This document shows positions 26,368 through 34,649 of a DNA stretch of 64,000 nt, piece by piece. Location of the stretch: positions 2,480,001 to 2,544,000 of the forward strand of contig CP021423.1 of assembly GCA_002162075.1 (NCBI GenBank), given 5' to 3'. This stretch comes from Armatimonadetes bacterium Uphvl-Ar1. Its GTDB lineage: Bacteria; Armatimonadota; Fimbriimonadia; Fimbriimonadales; Fimbriimonadaceae. The first letter of the stretch is position 1. Each line of letters starts with the position of its first letter. The position numbers and the translations under genes were made by a program. The notes under the pieces are model-generated. The model searched no databases. It was not told the origin of the DNA and saw nothing but the letters and a program-made list of their open reading frames with translations.

Positions 26368-26394
26368 GTCATTCGGGGCGCGACCCAGAATCCC
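26368..26394. repeat. Dispersed repeat, family C diverged copy
   Basis: GTCATTCGGGGCGCGACCCA continuing GAATCC differs from the exact copies at 16071 and 44871 at three positions. Confidence 0.6.
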
Positions 26395-26410
26395 GACTTT
26401 GGTGCCAATT

Positions 26411-26445
26411 CCCTCCCCAAGTTTGGGGAGGGTAGGGTGGGGTTG
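26411..26445. repeat. Dispersed palindromic repeat, family B copy 1
   Basis: CCCTCCCCAA and TTGGGGAGGG form a ten-base stem around GT, followed by TAGGGTGGGGTTG. The same stem and tail recur at 45875-45934. Confidence 0.8.
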
Positions 26446-26592
26446 TAACCAACACAGGAATCCGGCACTCCAAGCGTCACCCAGAAGATCAACTCGGGTG
26501 GCACTGGTTTCTAACCAGTGCACAGTCTCTCCACTAGACATACAGGTCAAAAAGGAAACTCTCACAACCAAAACTTCAGTAATAATTCACCC

Positions 26593-26988
26593 ATGACATC
26601 CCCCGCCCACCAGGCCATCATCGACAAAATCGACCCCCAAAAACGCCAAGAAATCCAGCAACTCCACGACCTCATCACGAGCATCGTCCCCGACTGGGAA
26701 CAGTGGGAAACCAAAGGCATCATGGGTTGGGGCCGCTACTCCTACCAAGGCTCATCCAAAGCCTGCTCCGGCGAATGGTTCCACATCGGCCTCTCCGCCA
26801 ACAAAACCGGACTCAGCGTGTACATCATCCCTAGCGACGAAAATGGGATGCTCCCCGAACAAGCCAAGGACAAACTCGGCGTCGCCTCCATCGGCAAAAG
26901 CTGTATCCGCACCAAATCCATCACCAAACTCAACCTCCCCGAACTTGAAAAGCTCCTCAAGCAAGCCAAGTCGATCATAGATTCTTAA
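26593..26988 (+). CDS. DUF1801 domain protein
   Basis: A 131-residue protein starting MTSPAHQAIIDKID. It shows the DUF1801 order: VPDWEQWETKGIMGWGRYSY, then GLSANKTGLSVYI, and GKSCIRTKSITKLNLPELEKLLKQA. The family (YdhG-like, related to the frataxin-fold iron-chaperone Fra/YdhG group) has no firm function. I start at ATG 26593 because sequence upstream is repeat-derived. The preceding 456 bases hold only repeats. Confidence 0.78.
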   Translation: MTSPAHQAIIDKIDPQKRQEIQQLHDLITSIVPDWEQWETKGIMGWGRYSYQGSSKACSGEWFHIGLSANKTGLSVYIIPSDENGMLPEQAKDKLGVASIGKSCIRTKSITKLNLPELEKLLKQAKSIIDS

Positions 26989-27008
26989 GCGGAGTTCACC
27001 AAAAATCC

Positions 27009-27824
27009 ATGTCCGACGAATTTTGCCGAATATCTGGTGTCATCGCCCGCAAAGCAAATTCAGCCGTCATTTTTCGACGCGGCCCCAGCCGATATTGCCA
27101 AATGCTACTTTGGGATTTAACCAACGACCATATCGAAGAAGGTCAATGGTTAAGAGCAAAGGTCGAAACGGACACAATCGTCGTTTCCGACGACGCGAGA
27201 TACATCGCATATGAAGCGTACGATTACAAGCGAGCTTCTCGTAGAGCCGAAAAAAACATGAATCGGTGGATTGCTGTCTCCAAACCACCATTCTTCACTG
27301 CAATCGGATTGTGGCATTCAACAGGTTACATTTGGGAGCCTCTTGCCAAACCCGAAACAAACCTGAAAGTAAACAAACTACCACCTGAAGTGCTTGAACT
27401 CGCAAATCGAATCACTCATGACCGCTATCAAGCTGCTCTCGCTGCCCAAGGATGGCACCTGACATTTGACGCTTCAGAAACTGATTGGAAATCTCGATAT
27501 CGCGCCGGCAAGTCAACAGTTTCACTTCAAAAAGCCTTTGGAGTTGCAACCGCACAATATCAGATATTTATGAGCAAATCTCACCAAATGGTAAGAACAG
27601 TTACGCTAGTAGATTCACTGACTAACCCGATTTTGACACTAAACCCTGGCCCGGACAAGCCTATTTGGATCGACGTCGACAACTCCGGACGCCTCGTCTA
27701 TGCGGATAAAGGCTGCCTCTTCGCTTGGCGAGACTTTCCAAACGGTAAGCCCCAACTCATCGCCGATCTCAACCCAAACATATTCGAAAACATCCCACCT
27801 CCTGATTGGGCTCTCGGGCCCTGA
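27009..27824 (+). CDS. Unknown protein, tandem paralogue 1
   Basis: A 271-residue soluble protein I do not recognise; there is no signal peptide or membrane segment. It shares the framework CRI, VxxxANxAxxxRxGP, QMLxWD, GQW, WIxVSxPPxFxAxxxW with the next gene. The C-terminal 45 residues (DNSGRLVYADKGCLFAWRDF onward) are nearly identical in the two. The repeated DDARYIAYEA and DNSGRLVYAD motifs look like beta-propeller blade strands, which is inference. The gene is less GC-rich than its surroundings. Confidence 0.7.
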   Translation: MSDEFCRISGVIARKANSAVIFRRGPSRYCQMLLWDLTNDHIEEGQWLRAKVETDTIVVSDDARYIAYEAYDYKRASRRAEKNMNRWIAVSKPPFFTAIGLWHSTGYIWEPLAKPETNLKVNKLPPEVLELANRITHDRYQAALAAQGWHLTFDASETDWKSRYRAGKSTVSLQKAFGVATAQYQIFMSKSHQMVRTVTLVDSLTNPILTLNPGPDKPIWIDVDNSGRLVYADKGCLFAWRDFPNGKPQLIADLNPNIFENIPPPDWALGP

Positions 27825-27887
27825 TCAAAGTAACACTTGTGAAACCGCGATCACCATCAAGTGGTCATGGAAGTAAACTCCTACTAA

Positions 27888-28682
27888 GTGGTCACTTCTC
27901 ATTGTCGAATTGATGCCCTCACTGCAGTCAAAGCAAACAAAGCCATAGTCATCCGGAAAGGTCCACGCGATCATACTCAAATGCTCATCTGGGACTTCGA
28001 TACCGATGTCATCACCCCAGGTCAGTGGATGAAAGCCGACATTAGCCCTCAATGCTGTGATGTTACCGATGATGGACAATTTGTGATAATTTCTGCGAGT
28101 GATTTTTCACCACTCGGGGATTCAAGATCAAAACACAATAAATCGATAGGAATGCCGATGTGGATTTCCGTGTCGCGTCCACCTTATTTTTCGGCATTGG
28201 CGACTTGGGAGACATATTTTCATGGGACATTTACAATCAGTTCAACCAATGCTTCTATGATGCATCAAATCGAATGGATCATTCCAGATGAAGTTGTTGA
28301 TCTAGCAGATAATGCCAGGTTATTAAATTTTGATCGAAGATTTTTACGCAGAGGTTGGGGCCGTGTAGACCGTCACAGCGACAGTTGGGATTACACCTAT
28401 TTAAAAATTTGTCAAATAGGCCAAATTTGGTTCGAGCGCTCAAATTTAACGGTCAATGCACATGTTAAAGACCATCTGGGTCAAATAAAGCTTGAAATAG
28501 GACCGAGACCCGGTGGGTTCAACTTCATTGACATCGACAACTCCGGCCGCCTCGTCTATGAGGATAAAGGCTGCCTCTACGCTTGGCGAGACTTCCCAAA
28601 CGGTAAGCCCCAACTCATCGCCGACCTCAACCCCAACAAATTTGAAAACATCCCACCTCCTGATTGGGCTCTCGGGCCCTGA
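27888..28682 (+). CDS. Unknown protein, tandem paralogue 2
   Basis: A 264-residue paralogue of the preceding gene, about one-third identical over the body by eye but almost identical over the last 45 residues and at the DNA level across 150 bases. The start is uncertain: GTG 27888 follows an in-frame TAA directly, and no good ribosome site is present. The middle of the gene (28200-28500) is markedly AT-rich. No catalytic motif is seen. It converges on lipA with 46 bases between the stops. Confidence 0.68.
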   Translation: MVTSHCRIDALTAVKANKAIVIRKGPRDHTQMLIWDFDTDVITPGQWMKADISPQCCDVTDDGQFVIISASDFSPLGDSRSKHNKSIGMPMWISVSRPPYFSALATWETYFHGTFTISSTNASMMHQIEWIIPDEVVDLADNARLLNFDRRFLRRGWGRVDRHSDSWDYTYLKICQIGQIWFERSNLTVNAHVKDHLGQIKLEIGPRPGGFNFIDIDNSGRLVYEDKGCLYAWRDFPNGKPQLIADLNPNKFENIPPPDWALGP

Positions 28683-28728
28683 TCAAGGGAGCAGGAGTGG
28701 GGTTGAATACAGCTCTCGCATCAATAAA

Positions 28729-29652
28729 CTACTGCAAAACCCGCAAACCACCCGAAGCCGAAGGCGCAACATAACCCGCCCGCGCCAAACGCTCACCCAT
28801 CACCTTCTCACTAAACGCAATCGCGTTATAAGAACTCCGAATAAACGGACCGCTCGCCACAAATGCAAATCCCATCTCCTCGCCAATCACCTCATACTCC
28901 TTAAAAACGTCCGGGTGAATGTACTCATGCACCGGCAAGTGCTTCATCGTTGGTCGCAGATACTGACCAATCGTGATCGCGTCCACCCCAATCCGCCGCA
29001 AATCCTCCAACGTCCGCACAACCTCGTCCTTGGTCTCCCCAAGCCCCAGCATCAACCCCGATTTCGTATAAATCTTGGGGTCAATCTCCTTCACCATCTC
29101 CAAAACCCGCATCGTCCGGGGATACTTCGCCTGAGGCCGGACAATCGTGTGCAACCGCTCCACTGTCTCAATGTTGTGGTTATAAATCTCTGGCTCTGCC
29201 GCACAAACTGTTCGAATGCACTCCTCGTTCCCCTTAAAGTCCGGCGTCAAAATCTCAACAATCACATCCGGCAATTCCCGGTGTAATGCGGAAATCGTTT
29301 TCGCAAACTGCCCTGCCCCCTGATCCTTCAAGTCATCCCGCGCAACACTCGTGACCACAACGTGCTTCAGCCCGAGTTCTTTGGTCGCCTTCGCCACGTT
29401 CAACGGCTCAAACGGATCAACTTCCAACCCTTTCCCAACCTTGATCGCGCAGAACCCACAACTCCGCGTACAGGTATCCCCCAAGATCATAAACGTCGCC
29501 GTCTTCTTGCTCCAACATTCCGGCAAATTCGGACACCGCGCACTCTCGCACACCGTGTGCAAGTTCTTCCCCCGCATCATCGCCTGCACTTCATTGATCG
29601 TGTCAGGACGCGGCAATCGGATTGTTAACCACTCAGGAAGGCGCTGGGCCAT
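28729..29652 (-). CDS. lipA: Lipoyl synthase
   Basis: LipA inserts two sulfurs into octanoyl groups on lipoyl domains using radical SAM chemistry. The 307-residue protein has both iron-sulfur sites: the auxiliary cluster motif CESARCPNLPEC near residue 35, and the radical SAM motif CTRSCGFCAI near 61. It also has the C-terminal GPFIRSSYNA with the conserved RSSY serine. Length is normal. lipB is not in the window. A dispersed repeat lies upstream of the start. Confidence 0.97.
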   Translation of the reverse strand: MAQRLPEWLTIRLPRPDTINEVQAMMRGKNLHTVCESARCPNLPECWSKKTATFMILGDTCTRSCGFCAIKVGKGLEVDPFEPLNVAKATKELGLKHVVVTSVARDDLKDQGAGQFAKTISALHRELPDVIVEILTPDFKGNEECIRTVCAAEPEIYNHNIETVERLHTIVRPQAKYPRTMRVLEMVKEIDPKIYTKSGLMLGLGETKDEVVRTLEDLRRIGVDAITIGQYLRPTMKHLPVHEYIHPDVFKEYEVIGEEMGFAFVASGPFIRSSYNAIAFSEKVMGERLARAGYVAPSASGGLRVLQ

Positions 29653-29695
29653 AAGCTCAATTCTATCCTACGCCACCCCCGGGACCCGAGAAGCC

Positions 29696-29739
29696 AAGTC
29701 CCCTCTCCGTTTTAATGGAGAGGGGGTTGGGGGTGAGGC
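29696..29739. repeat. Dispersed palindromic repeat, family B-like copy
   Basis: CCCCTCTCC (29700-29708) pairs with GGAGAGGGG (29717-29725), followed by GTTGGGGGTGAGG. The stem differs from family B but the layout (C-rich stem, then G-rich tail) is the same. The 227-base gap upstream of lipA otherwise holds nothing I can identify. Confidence 0.65.
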
Positions 29740-29879
29740 AACCCATAAAAACTCGATCAAATCTCTGTCCAACTAAAACTCATCAGTTCACCAAAAAACT
29801 TGACCAAATCGCTCATCAGATCCACCGTTCCGTCGTACGGATCTTTATTCCGTTTCGAACGCGAACCCTTTCAAATTTC

Positions 29880-30821
29880 CTACTTCCCCAAATGCTCCGC
29901 AAAAAACTTCACGATCTCACTCGTCGCATCAACTTGCGTCACGTCCGGCCCCATGATCGATTCCGGAAGCTCATCCTTCTTGCCGCCCGGCCAGGCATGA
30001 CCATGACCCAAACACTCCCAAACCCAAACAACGTTCCCGTACCGATACTCTCTCACTCCTTGCTTACCCTCGCTCCGAGCGACTTCGCCAGCAAAACCAT
30101 TCCATTTCGCCCATTCCGCCGCAGTCTCCAAAACCGGTCGGTTCTCCTTTTCCGTCCCCCAAACTTCCATCTTCGTCGTTCCCCCCGCAAACGGCGTCAA
30201 AGGATCCTTCTCGCCCACGATCCAAAGGGTCGGGATCGGCTTCTTGCCAGGTTCACCGGTAGTGGTGTGCAAATTCCCACTCATCATCCCCATCGCCGTC
30301 ACTTTATCCGGCCACTCCCGCGCAACTCGGAAACTCATGCCTGCCCCGTTCGAATGACCCGTTAGAAAAAGCGGAACATCCCCCAACTCTGCCTGGCACC
30401 GACTCAATATCTGCTCCAATGCCGCAAGGTCATCGATCTTCGTTCTGGGAGATCTCGAATTCAATTGCCCTGAATTCCAGACTTGAGGATTGGTTCGAAA
30501 ATTCCCTGGCAACGCCGGTCGGGACGGTAACCCCGTCGGCAACACAACCGCAAATCCCGCCGCCGTCGCCTTCTGACTCCATTGCGCACTCTCATCAAAC
30601 TGCGGCCCCGATCCGCCCCCACCATGCATCGCAAGAATCAATCCCTTTGCTTTCCCATCAGGTTTCGAAAAAACATAGCTCCACCGATTACCCTCAACCT
30701 CGATCGACTGAACATTTGCTGGAACGGATCCGACCTGATTGACCAAGACCATCCCGAAAAGCAATGCGAGCGTCGTCATACCTAGCACAACGCATCCCAC
30801 AATCAATGGTTTTGTCTTCAT
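29880..30821 (-). CDS. Exported esterase of the PHB depolymerase/LpqC family
   Basis: A 313-residue alpha/beta hydrolase. Residues 1-30 form a membrane anchor or signal peptide (PLIVGCVVLGMTTLALLFGM). The catalytic layout is HGGGGSGPQFDES (oxyanion loop), Ser in LTGHSNGAGMSF near 152, Asp in VGEKDPLTPF near 205 and His in GHGHAWPGG near 277. Relatives cleave polyhydroxybutyrate, feruloyl or acetyl-xylan esters. I start at ATG 30821 because the longer reading from 30917 lacks homology and precedes the signal peptide. It is divergent from ribF. Confidence 0.85.
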   Translation of the reverse strand: MKTKPLIVGCVVLGMTTLALLFGMVLVNQVGSVPANVQSIEVEGNRWSYVFSKPDGKAKGLILAMHGGGGSGPQFDESAQWSQKATAAGFAVVLPTGLPSRPALPGNFRTNPQVWNSGQLNSRSPRTKIDDLAALEQILSRCQAELGDVPLFLTGHSNGAGMSFRVAREWPDKVTAMGMMSGNLHTTTGEPGKKPIPTLWIVGEKDPLTPFAGGTTKMEVWGTEKENRPVLETAAEWAKWNGFAGEVARSEGKQGVREYRYGNVVWVWECLGHGHAWPGGKKDELPESIMGPDVTQVDATSEIVKFFAEHLGK

Positions 30822-31001
30822 AATAAAATTCGTACGGCCTCTACTCAACTTTCGGTTCACAAAGATCATCATGACATTCGCAATGATTAGTGTCTCGTGA
30901 CAGATACGGGCATTCATGAATTAACGCCCAGATGTTCCTCGTTTATCCGAGTGACCTCAACCTACCCGCGTCAGGTTCATCCTAGTACAATCAACGACGC
31001 A

Positions 31002-31925
31002 ATGCTCATTCACTTCGGTGCCGACCACATCCACCCGGAATGGCCCGCCGCAGTTGTCTGCATCGGCACATTTGACGGTGTCCATCTCGGTCACCAGGCC
31101 CTGATCAAGCAAACCGTTGCCCTCGCCCAATCCCGGAATCTTCCAAGCGTTGTCCTGACTTTCGACCGACACCCCGCCGAGATTCTTGCCCCCAATCACG
31201 CCCCACCTGCCATCAATACTCTCGACCAAAACCTCGAACTCATCAAAACACTCGGCGTATCACTGACCGTTATTCTCCCGTTCGATAAACATCTTGCGAA
31301 CTGCCCCGCCGAACAGTTTTATCAAACGATCCTCAAAAACACTCTGCACGCCGAAGCCATGGTCATCGGGCACGATTTCGCTTTCGGACACCAGCGACAA
31401 GGCACTCCCGAATGGCTTCAAGCCAGAATTGAAACTCATGTTCTCCCTCCGGTTACAGTTAACGAAACGCGTGTCAGTTCATCTCAGATCCGCCAGGCTA
31501 TTCAATCCGGGAATTGTGAACTCGCTCACTCCCTCCTTGGTCGACCCTTCCAAATCAAAGCCCCCATAGTCGGCGGGCAGCAGCTCGGTCGAACCCTCGG
31601 CTATCCCACCGCCAATCTCGCCCGCTCTGCCCAACTTTGCTCGCTTCCGCATGGTATCTACGCCTGCCGGGCCCATACTCCGTTCGGCACTTTCGTTGCT
31701 GCTACAAGCATCGGAACCCGCCCCACCGTCCAAGGAACTCATCCCACGATTGAAGCCTTCCTCCTCGACTACCCCGGCGATTCCCTCTACGGACAAGTGA
31801 TCGAGCTTGATTTCCACCATCGCCTCCGCGACGAGCTCAAATTCGACTCTCTCGATGCCCTCAAAGCTCAAATGGCTCTCGATGTCAAACAAACGATCGG
31901 CATCTTGAACAATATTAATAAATAG
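31002..31925 (+). CDS. ribF: Bifunctional riboflavin kinase/FAD synthetase
   Basis: RibF turns riboflavin into FMN and then FAD. The 307-residue protein has the N-terminal nucleotidyltransferase domain with VCIGTFDGVHLGHQALI near residue 15 and the VNETRVSSSQIR motif near 155. The C-terminal riboflavin kinase domain has GRTLGYPTANL near 188, GTRPTV and IEAFLLDYPGDLYG-like motifs. I start at ATG 31002 (MLIHFG); the reading upstream lacks homology. I see no FMN riboswitch in the 180-base divergent region. Confidence 0.95.
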   Translation: MLIHFGADHIHPEWPAAVVCIGTFDGVHLGHQALIKQTVALAQSRNLPSVVLTFDRHPAEILAPNHAPPAINTLDQNLELIKTLGVSLTVILPFDKHLANCPAEQFYQTILKNTLHAEAMVIGHDFAFGHQRQGTPEWLQARIETHVLPPVTVNETRVSSSQIRQAIQSGNCELAHSLLGRPFQIKAPIVGGQQLGRTLGYPTANLARSAQLCSLPHGIYACRAHTPFGTFVAATSIGTRPTVQGTHPTIEAFLLDYPGDSLYGQVIELDFHHRLRDELKFDSLDALKAQMALDVKQTIGILNNINK

Positions 31926-32014
31926 TCCGGTTCTCTTCTCATCCGATCTGTAGGGCGATAGGGTGACCAAAAGGAAACTTAAACAAACATCCCATTACAA
32001 ACGTATCTAATCCC

Positions 32015-32473
32015 ATGAAGAAGGCTCTCCTCGCCCTCCCGATTCTCGCCTTGATCAGCCTCCTCGTCAGCGGATACCTTCTCGCCCCCAAAGATCAAGA
32101 CCTCATCACCGCCGCTCTTCGCGACTCCACCGCCGCCGCCGCGAAAGGTGAACCGAGCGACGTCCTTCGCTATCTCAGCAAATCTTTTACATACGGCGGC
32201 GAAGCAACCAGCACCTACGACATTTCCAAAGTCATTCACAACGCCAAACCAAAAATCACAATCATCGAAACCAAAGCCAATATCAAAGGCGAAACTGCTA
32301 CCGTCCAAACCCCGGTCGATGTCCAACTCAATTACATGGGACTTGACATCAATCAAACCATTCCCAAAGTCACCATTGAACTCAAAAAAGAGACCGGATT
32401 CAAATGGCTTTTTGTCCCCGAACCACGTTGGAGAGTTGTGTCTGTCTCCGCCGAATCGCTCCCAAACTACTGA
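32015..32473 (+). CDS. Small membrane-anchored or secreted protein, unknown
   Basis: A 152-residue protein with an N-terminal hydrophobic segment (LLALPILALISLLVSGYLL) serving as signal anchor. The rest reads like a small cystatin/NTF2-type cone domain: a helix (LITAALRDSTAAAAKGEPSD), then strands including KITIIETKANI and WRVVSVSAE at the end. Function is unknown. It is followed after 85 bases by another anchored protein, and the two may form an operon. Confidence 0.65.
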   Translation: MKKALLALPILALISLLVSGYLLAPKDQDLITAALRDSTAAAAKGEPSDVLRYLSKSFTYGGEATSTYDISKVIHNAKPKITIIETKANIKGETATVQTPVDVQLNYMGLDINQTIPKVTIELKKETGFKWLFVPEPRWRVVSVSAESLPNY

Positions 32474-32558
32474 AAGCCTTAGGCTCAAAACCCTAAAGAA
32501 TCCCCGCCAATCTCCCAAAAATTCACCTGGGATCGAGCATCCCAAGGCAGATCATCAC

Positions 32559-33887
32559 GTGTGGAGCAACAAACGAGGCATTGTCATTGGCATCTATGTC
32601 CTCACGTCAATCCCCATTCTTGCCGTAGCTGGATTTGCTTACTGGCTCTACACCGATCTCTATCAAACAAGCGCCCAATTTGAATCCAAAATCGAACAGG
32701 GCCAAGGCATCGACATTCCCGTCACCCCATCCGATTTCGCCCGATTTGTTGAGCTCAAAAAATCGGACGACGCGACTATTCCGTTTCTTGCCGTCGCCAA
32801 AGAATGGGAGGCTCTCCCCGAATCTGACCGTAATCTCATAGTTGCCCAGGTCCGCCTCTTCGCGACATCGGTCGAAGGAAACGACCCAAAGCAAGCCCAG
32901 GCCTTTGTCAAAGCCCAGCCGTTTCTCGCCAAGCTCCGCAATGTTGCCGCTTGCAAAGATAGTCACTTTGAGCGGGACTGGACGGGCAACACCGAGCTCA
33001 TCGAACCGCACTATCATACGACCATTCAGTTTGGACGCCTCTTATGTGCCGCGGCTCTCGCGGAGGCAAGAATCAACAACATTGACGTAGCATTTCAACA
33101 CCTGGAAACACTGCGAAAATTGGCCGCCCACATCTCCCGCGACGCTGGCCTCGATGGCACAGTAACCCACGTCAATCTCGAAACCCAAGCTCTCACCGCC
33201 GCCCAAGAAATTCTCTACCGATTCGGACGACGCACAGACGCTTATTCAAAATACCACTCCTTCATCGCCAACCGGAAAACTCAACCCAATATCATCCGTA
33301 ATCTGGAAGGCGAAGCCATGAGAACAACCTACGTTCTCAGCCAAGCAAACTCGTTCAAAGATCGCATGTTTAGCGGTACAAAGCTCTCAATCAAGAACGA
33401 AACATTCCAGCGCGCCGCCACTATCCGGATGTCCGAATTCTGGACAAATGCCATATCTGAAGCCGAAGCCAGCTACCCCGACACCATCGCAATCCGCGAT
33501 GCCTACGTCGAAACCCTTTCCGCTTTCAGCGGTCAAAGGAGCCCGAGTCGGGTAATCCCTTCCGCCATTGCCGAATGGAATGTTGACCGAATCAACCTCG
33601 CTGCCGCACTTGAAGTTCGATACGCTCTTGCCAAACCCGTTGGTGAAGTGATCGCTCACTTCCATCTCACCGGGAACTTCCCCAAATCACTCAGCGAAAT
33701 CAATTTCCAAGATTCCGATCCTTACACTCGCGATGTATTCATCTATCAGCGCATGGAAAAAGGATTTCGCATCTACTCCACTGGTGCAGATCGCATTGAC
33801 GACGGCGGAGATTTCGCCGATCAAAACCAAGTCACTGATATTGTCACAACTTTTGACGGGGAACTTTTCAAAATCGAAGGGATATAA
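32559..33887 (+). CDS. Membrane-anchored protein of unknown function
   Basis: A 442-residue protein with one N-terminal transmembrane helix (GIVIGIYVLTSIPILAVAGF) and a large outer part that is mostly helical, with short TPR-like patterns (AEARINNIDVAFQHLETLRK). The C-terminus, PKSLSEINFQDSDPYTRDVF then FRIYSTGADRIDDGGDF, resembles the end of pseudopilin-like or 'secretion system protein G' domains common in Planctomycetes. The frame is open from 32148, but that part overlaps the previous gene; GTG 32559 with AAGG upstream is the likely start. Confidence 0.65.
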   Translation: MWSNKRGIVIGIYVLTSIPILAVAGFAYWLYTDLYQTSAQFESKIEQGQGIDIPVTPSDFARFVELKKSDDATIPFLAVAKEWEALPESDRNLIVAQVRLFATSVEGNDPKQAQAFVKAQPFLAKLRNVAACKDSHFERDWTGNTELIEPHYHTTIQFGRLLCAAALAEARINNIDVAFQHLETLRKLAAHISRDAGLDGTVTHVNLETQALTAAQEILYRFGRRTDAYSKYHSFIANRKTQPNIIRNLEGEAMRTTYVLSQANSFKDRMFSGTKLSIKNETFQRAATIRMSEFWTNAISEAEASYPDTIAIRDAYVETLSAFSGQRSPSRVIPSAIAEWNVDRINLAAALEVRYALAKPVGEVIAHFHLTGNFPKSLSEINFQDSDPYTRDVFIYQRMEKGFRIYSTGADRIDDGGDFADQNQVTDIVTTFDGELFKIEGI

Positions 33888-33896
33888 AATACTGGA

Positions 33897-34439
33897 GTGA
33901 GCTTCCTAGAACCTGGTCAGCGCATCGCTATTCGAGGCCTCAGCGGAAGCGGCAAAACAACCCTCGCCACCACTCTATCAGAACTCCTTCAGATTCCTCA
34001 CACGGAGCTCGATGAGCTTTTTTGGCGACCCAATTGGCAAGAGTCCACCGACGAAGAATTTCTCTCTAAAGTTGCAGTCGTCGCTCAAAACCCCAACTGG
34101 ATAATTTGTGGCAACTATTCCCGATGTCGCCATCTCATCGACCCCAGTGCCGATACAATCATCTGGCTCGACTACCCCTTTTGGTTAACATACCGAAGAC
34201 AGATCAGCCGGACATTTCGCCGATGCCTCCAAAAAAACATTCTCTGGGGTCACAGCACCGAGACATTTCGCCAAGCATTTTTCGCCAAGAACGCTCTCGT
34301 CTTCTGGAACTTTCGCGTACACCGCCGCCACCGCCAACAAATGCTCAACCTATTCCAAAATCCAGACCCCTCCAAAATTTATCTTCATTTCCCTCACCCA
34401 CAAGAAACCGAAGCTTGGCTCCACCAACTCAAAAGGTAA
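33897..34439 (+). CDS. P-loop kinase-like protein (FlaR/'DNA topology modulation' family)
   Basis: A 180-residue nucleoside-kinase-like protein. The P-loop is IRGLSGSGKTTLA near residue 13. Family marks follow: HTELDELFWRPNW, ICGNYSR, TIIWLDYPFW, and the basic RRCLQKNILWGHSTETF. Relatives are annotated as adenylate-kinase-like or topology-modulation proteins; substrate is unproven. The start is GTG 33897. A small gene begins four bases after the stop. Confidence 0.82.
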   Translation: MSFLEPGQRIAIRGLSGSGKTTLATTLSELLQIPHTELDELFWRPNWQESTDEEFLSKVAVVAQNPNWIICGNYSRCRHLIDPSADTIIWLDYPFWLTYRRQISRTFRRCLQKNILWGHSTETFRQAFFAKNALVFWNFRVHRRHRQQMLNLFQNPDPSKIYLHFPHPQETEAWLHQLKR

Positions 34440-34442
34440 AAT

Positions 34443-34649
34443 GTGGGTGTGGAAAAGCGAGCAAAAGTTGTCACCCCCGAAGAAGCTCACCAAGAATTCC
34501 TCCGAATGAACGCCGCAAGAACCCCCAATGAGCGAGTCGAAGCCCTCCAAGCCCTCAGAAATGCCTTCATCCCTCCCGATCAACGAAGACTTGACAAAAC
34601 TTGTCGCTACGTTAAACTTCCAGATACTGACGAAGGTTCCAACTCCTAA
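34443..34649 (+). CDS. Small hypothetical protein (68 aa)
   Basis: A short frame with GTG start preceded by AAAGGT, so translation is plausible. The product is helical and charged (TPEEAHQEFLRMNAARTPNERVE), with no membrane segment or known motif. It begins right after the kinase-like gene and its stop overlaps the convergent pheA stop by four bases. It could be a real member of the same transcript or a chance frame; the compact fit between two genes argues for real. Confidence 0.5.
   Translation: MGVEKRAKVVTPEEAHQEFLRMNAARTPNERVEALQALRNAFIPPDQRRLDKTCRYVKLPDTDEGSNS

Larger units (their letters stand above)
26137..26592. other. Gene-free 456-base interval filled with small palindromic repeats
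   Basis: No credible gene lies here. At least six elements are packed together: family A (26143-26198), a family C remnant (26217-26233), TTCCCGC-GCA-GGCGGGAA (about 26309-26327), a second family C remnant (26368-26394), family B (26411-26445) and CACTGGTT-TCT-AACCAGTG (26502-26520). Two stretches (26221-26275 and 26472-26531) look like diverged copies of each other. Confidence 0.7.

Noticed and set aside
26137-26592. CRISPR array in the repeat-rich gap
   Set aside because: The repeats differ from each other, are palindromic, and have no regular spacing or unique spacers of equal length; no cas gene is present.
28513-29286. 257-codon + strand frame opposite lipA
   Set aside because: Arg/His/Asn/Pro-rich product with no domain; lies across the end of a paralogue and the conserved lipA gene.
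30822-31001. FMN riboswitch before ribF
   Set aside because: None of the conserved RFN core segments (such as AGGGGNNCNGUGNAAUUCC-like parts) can be found.
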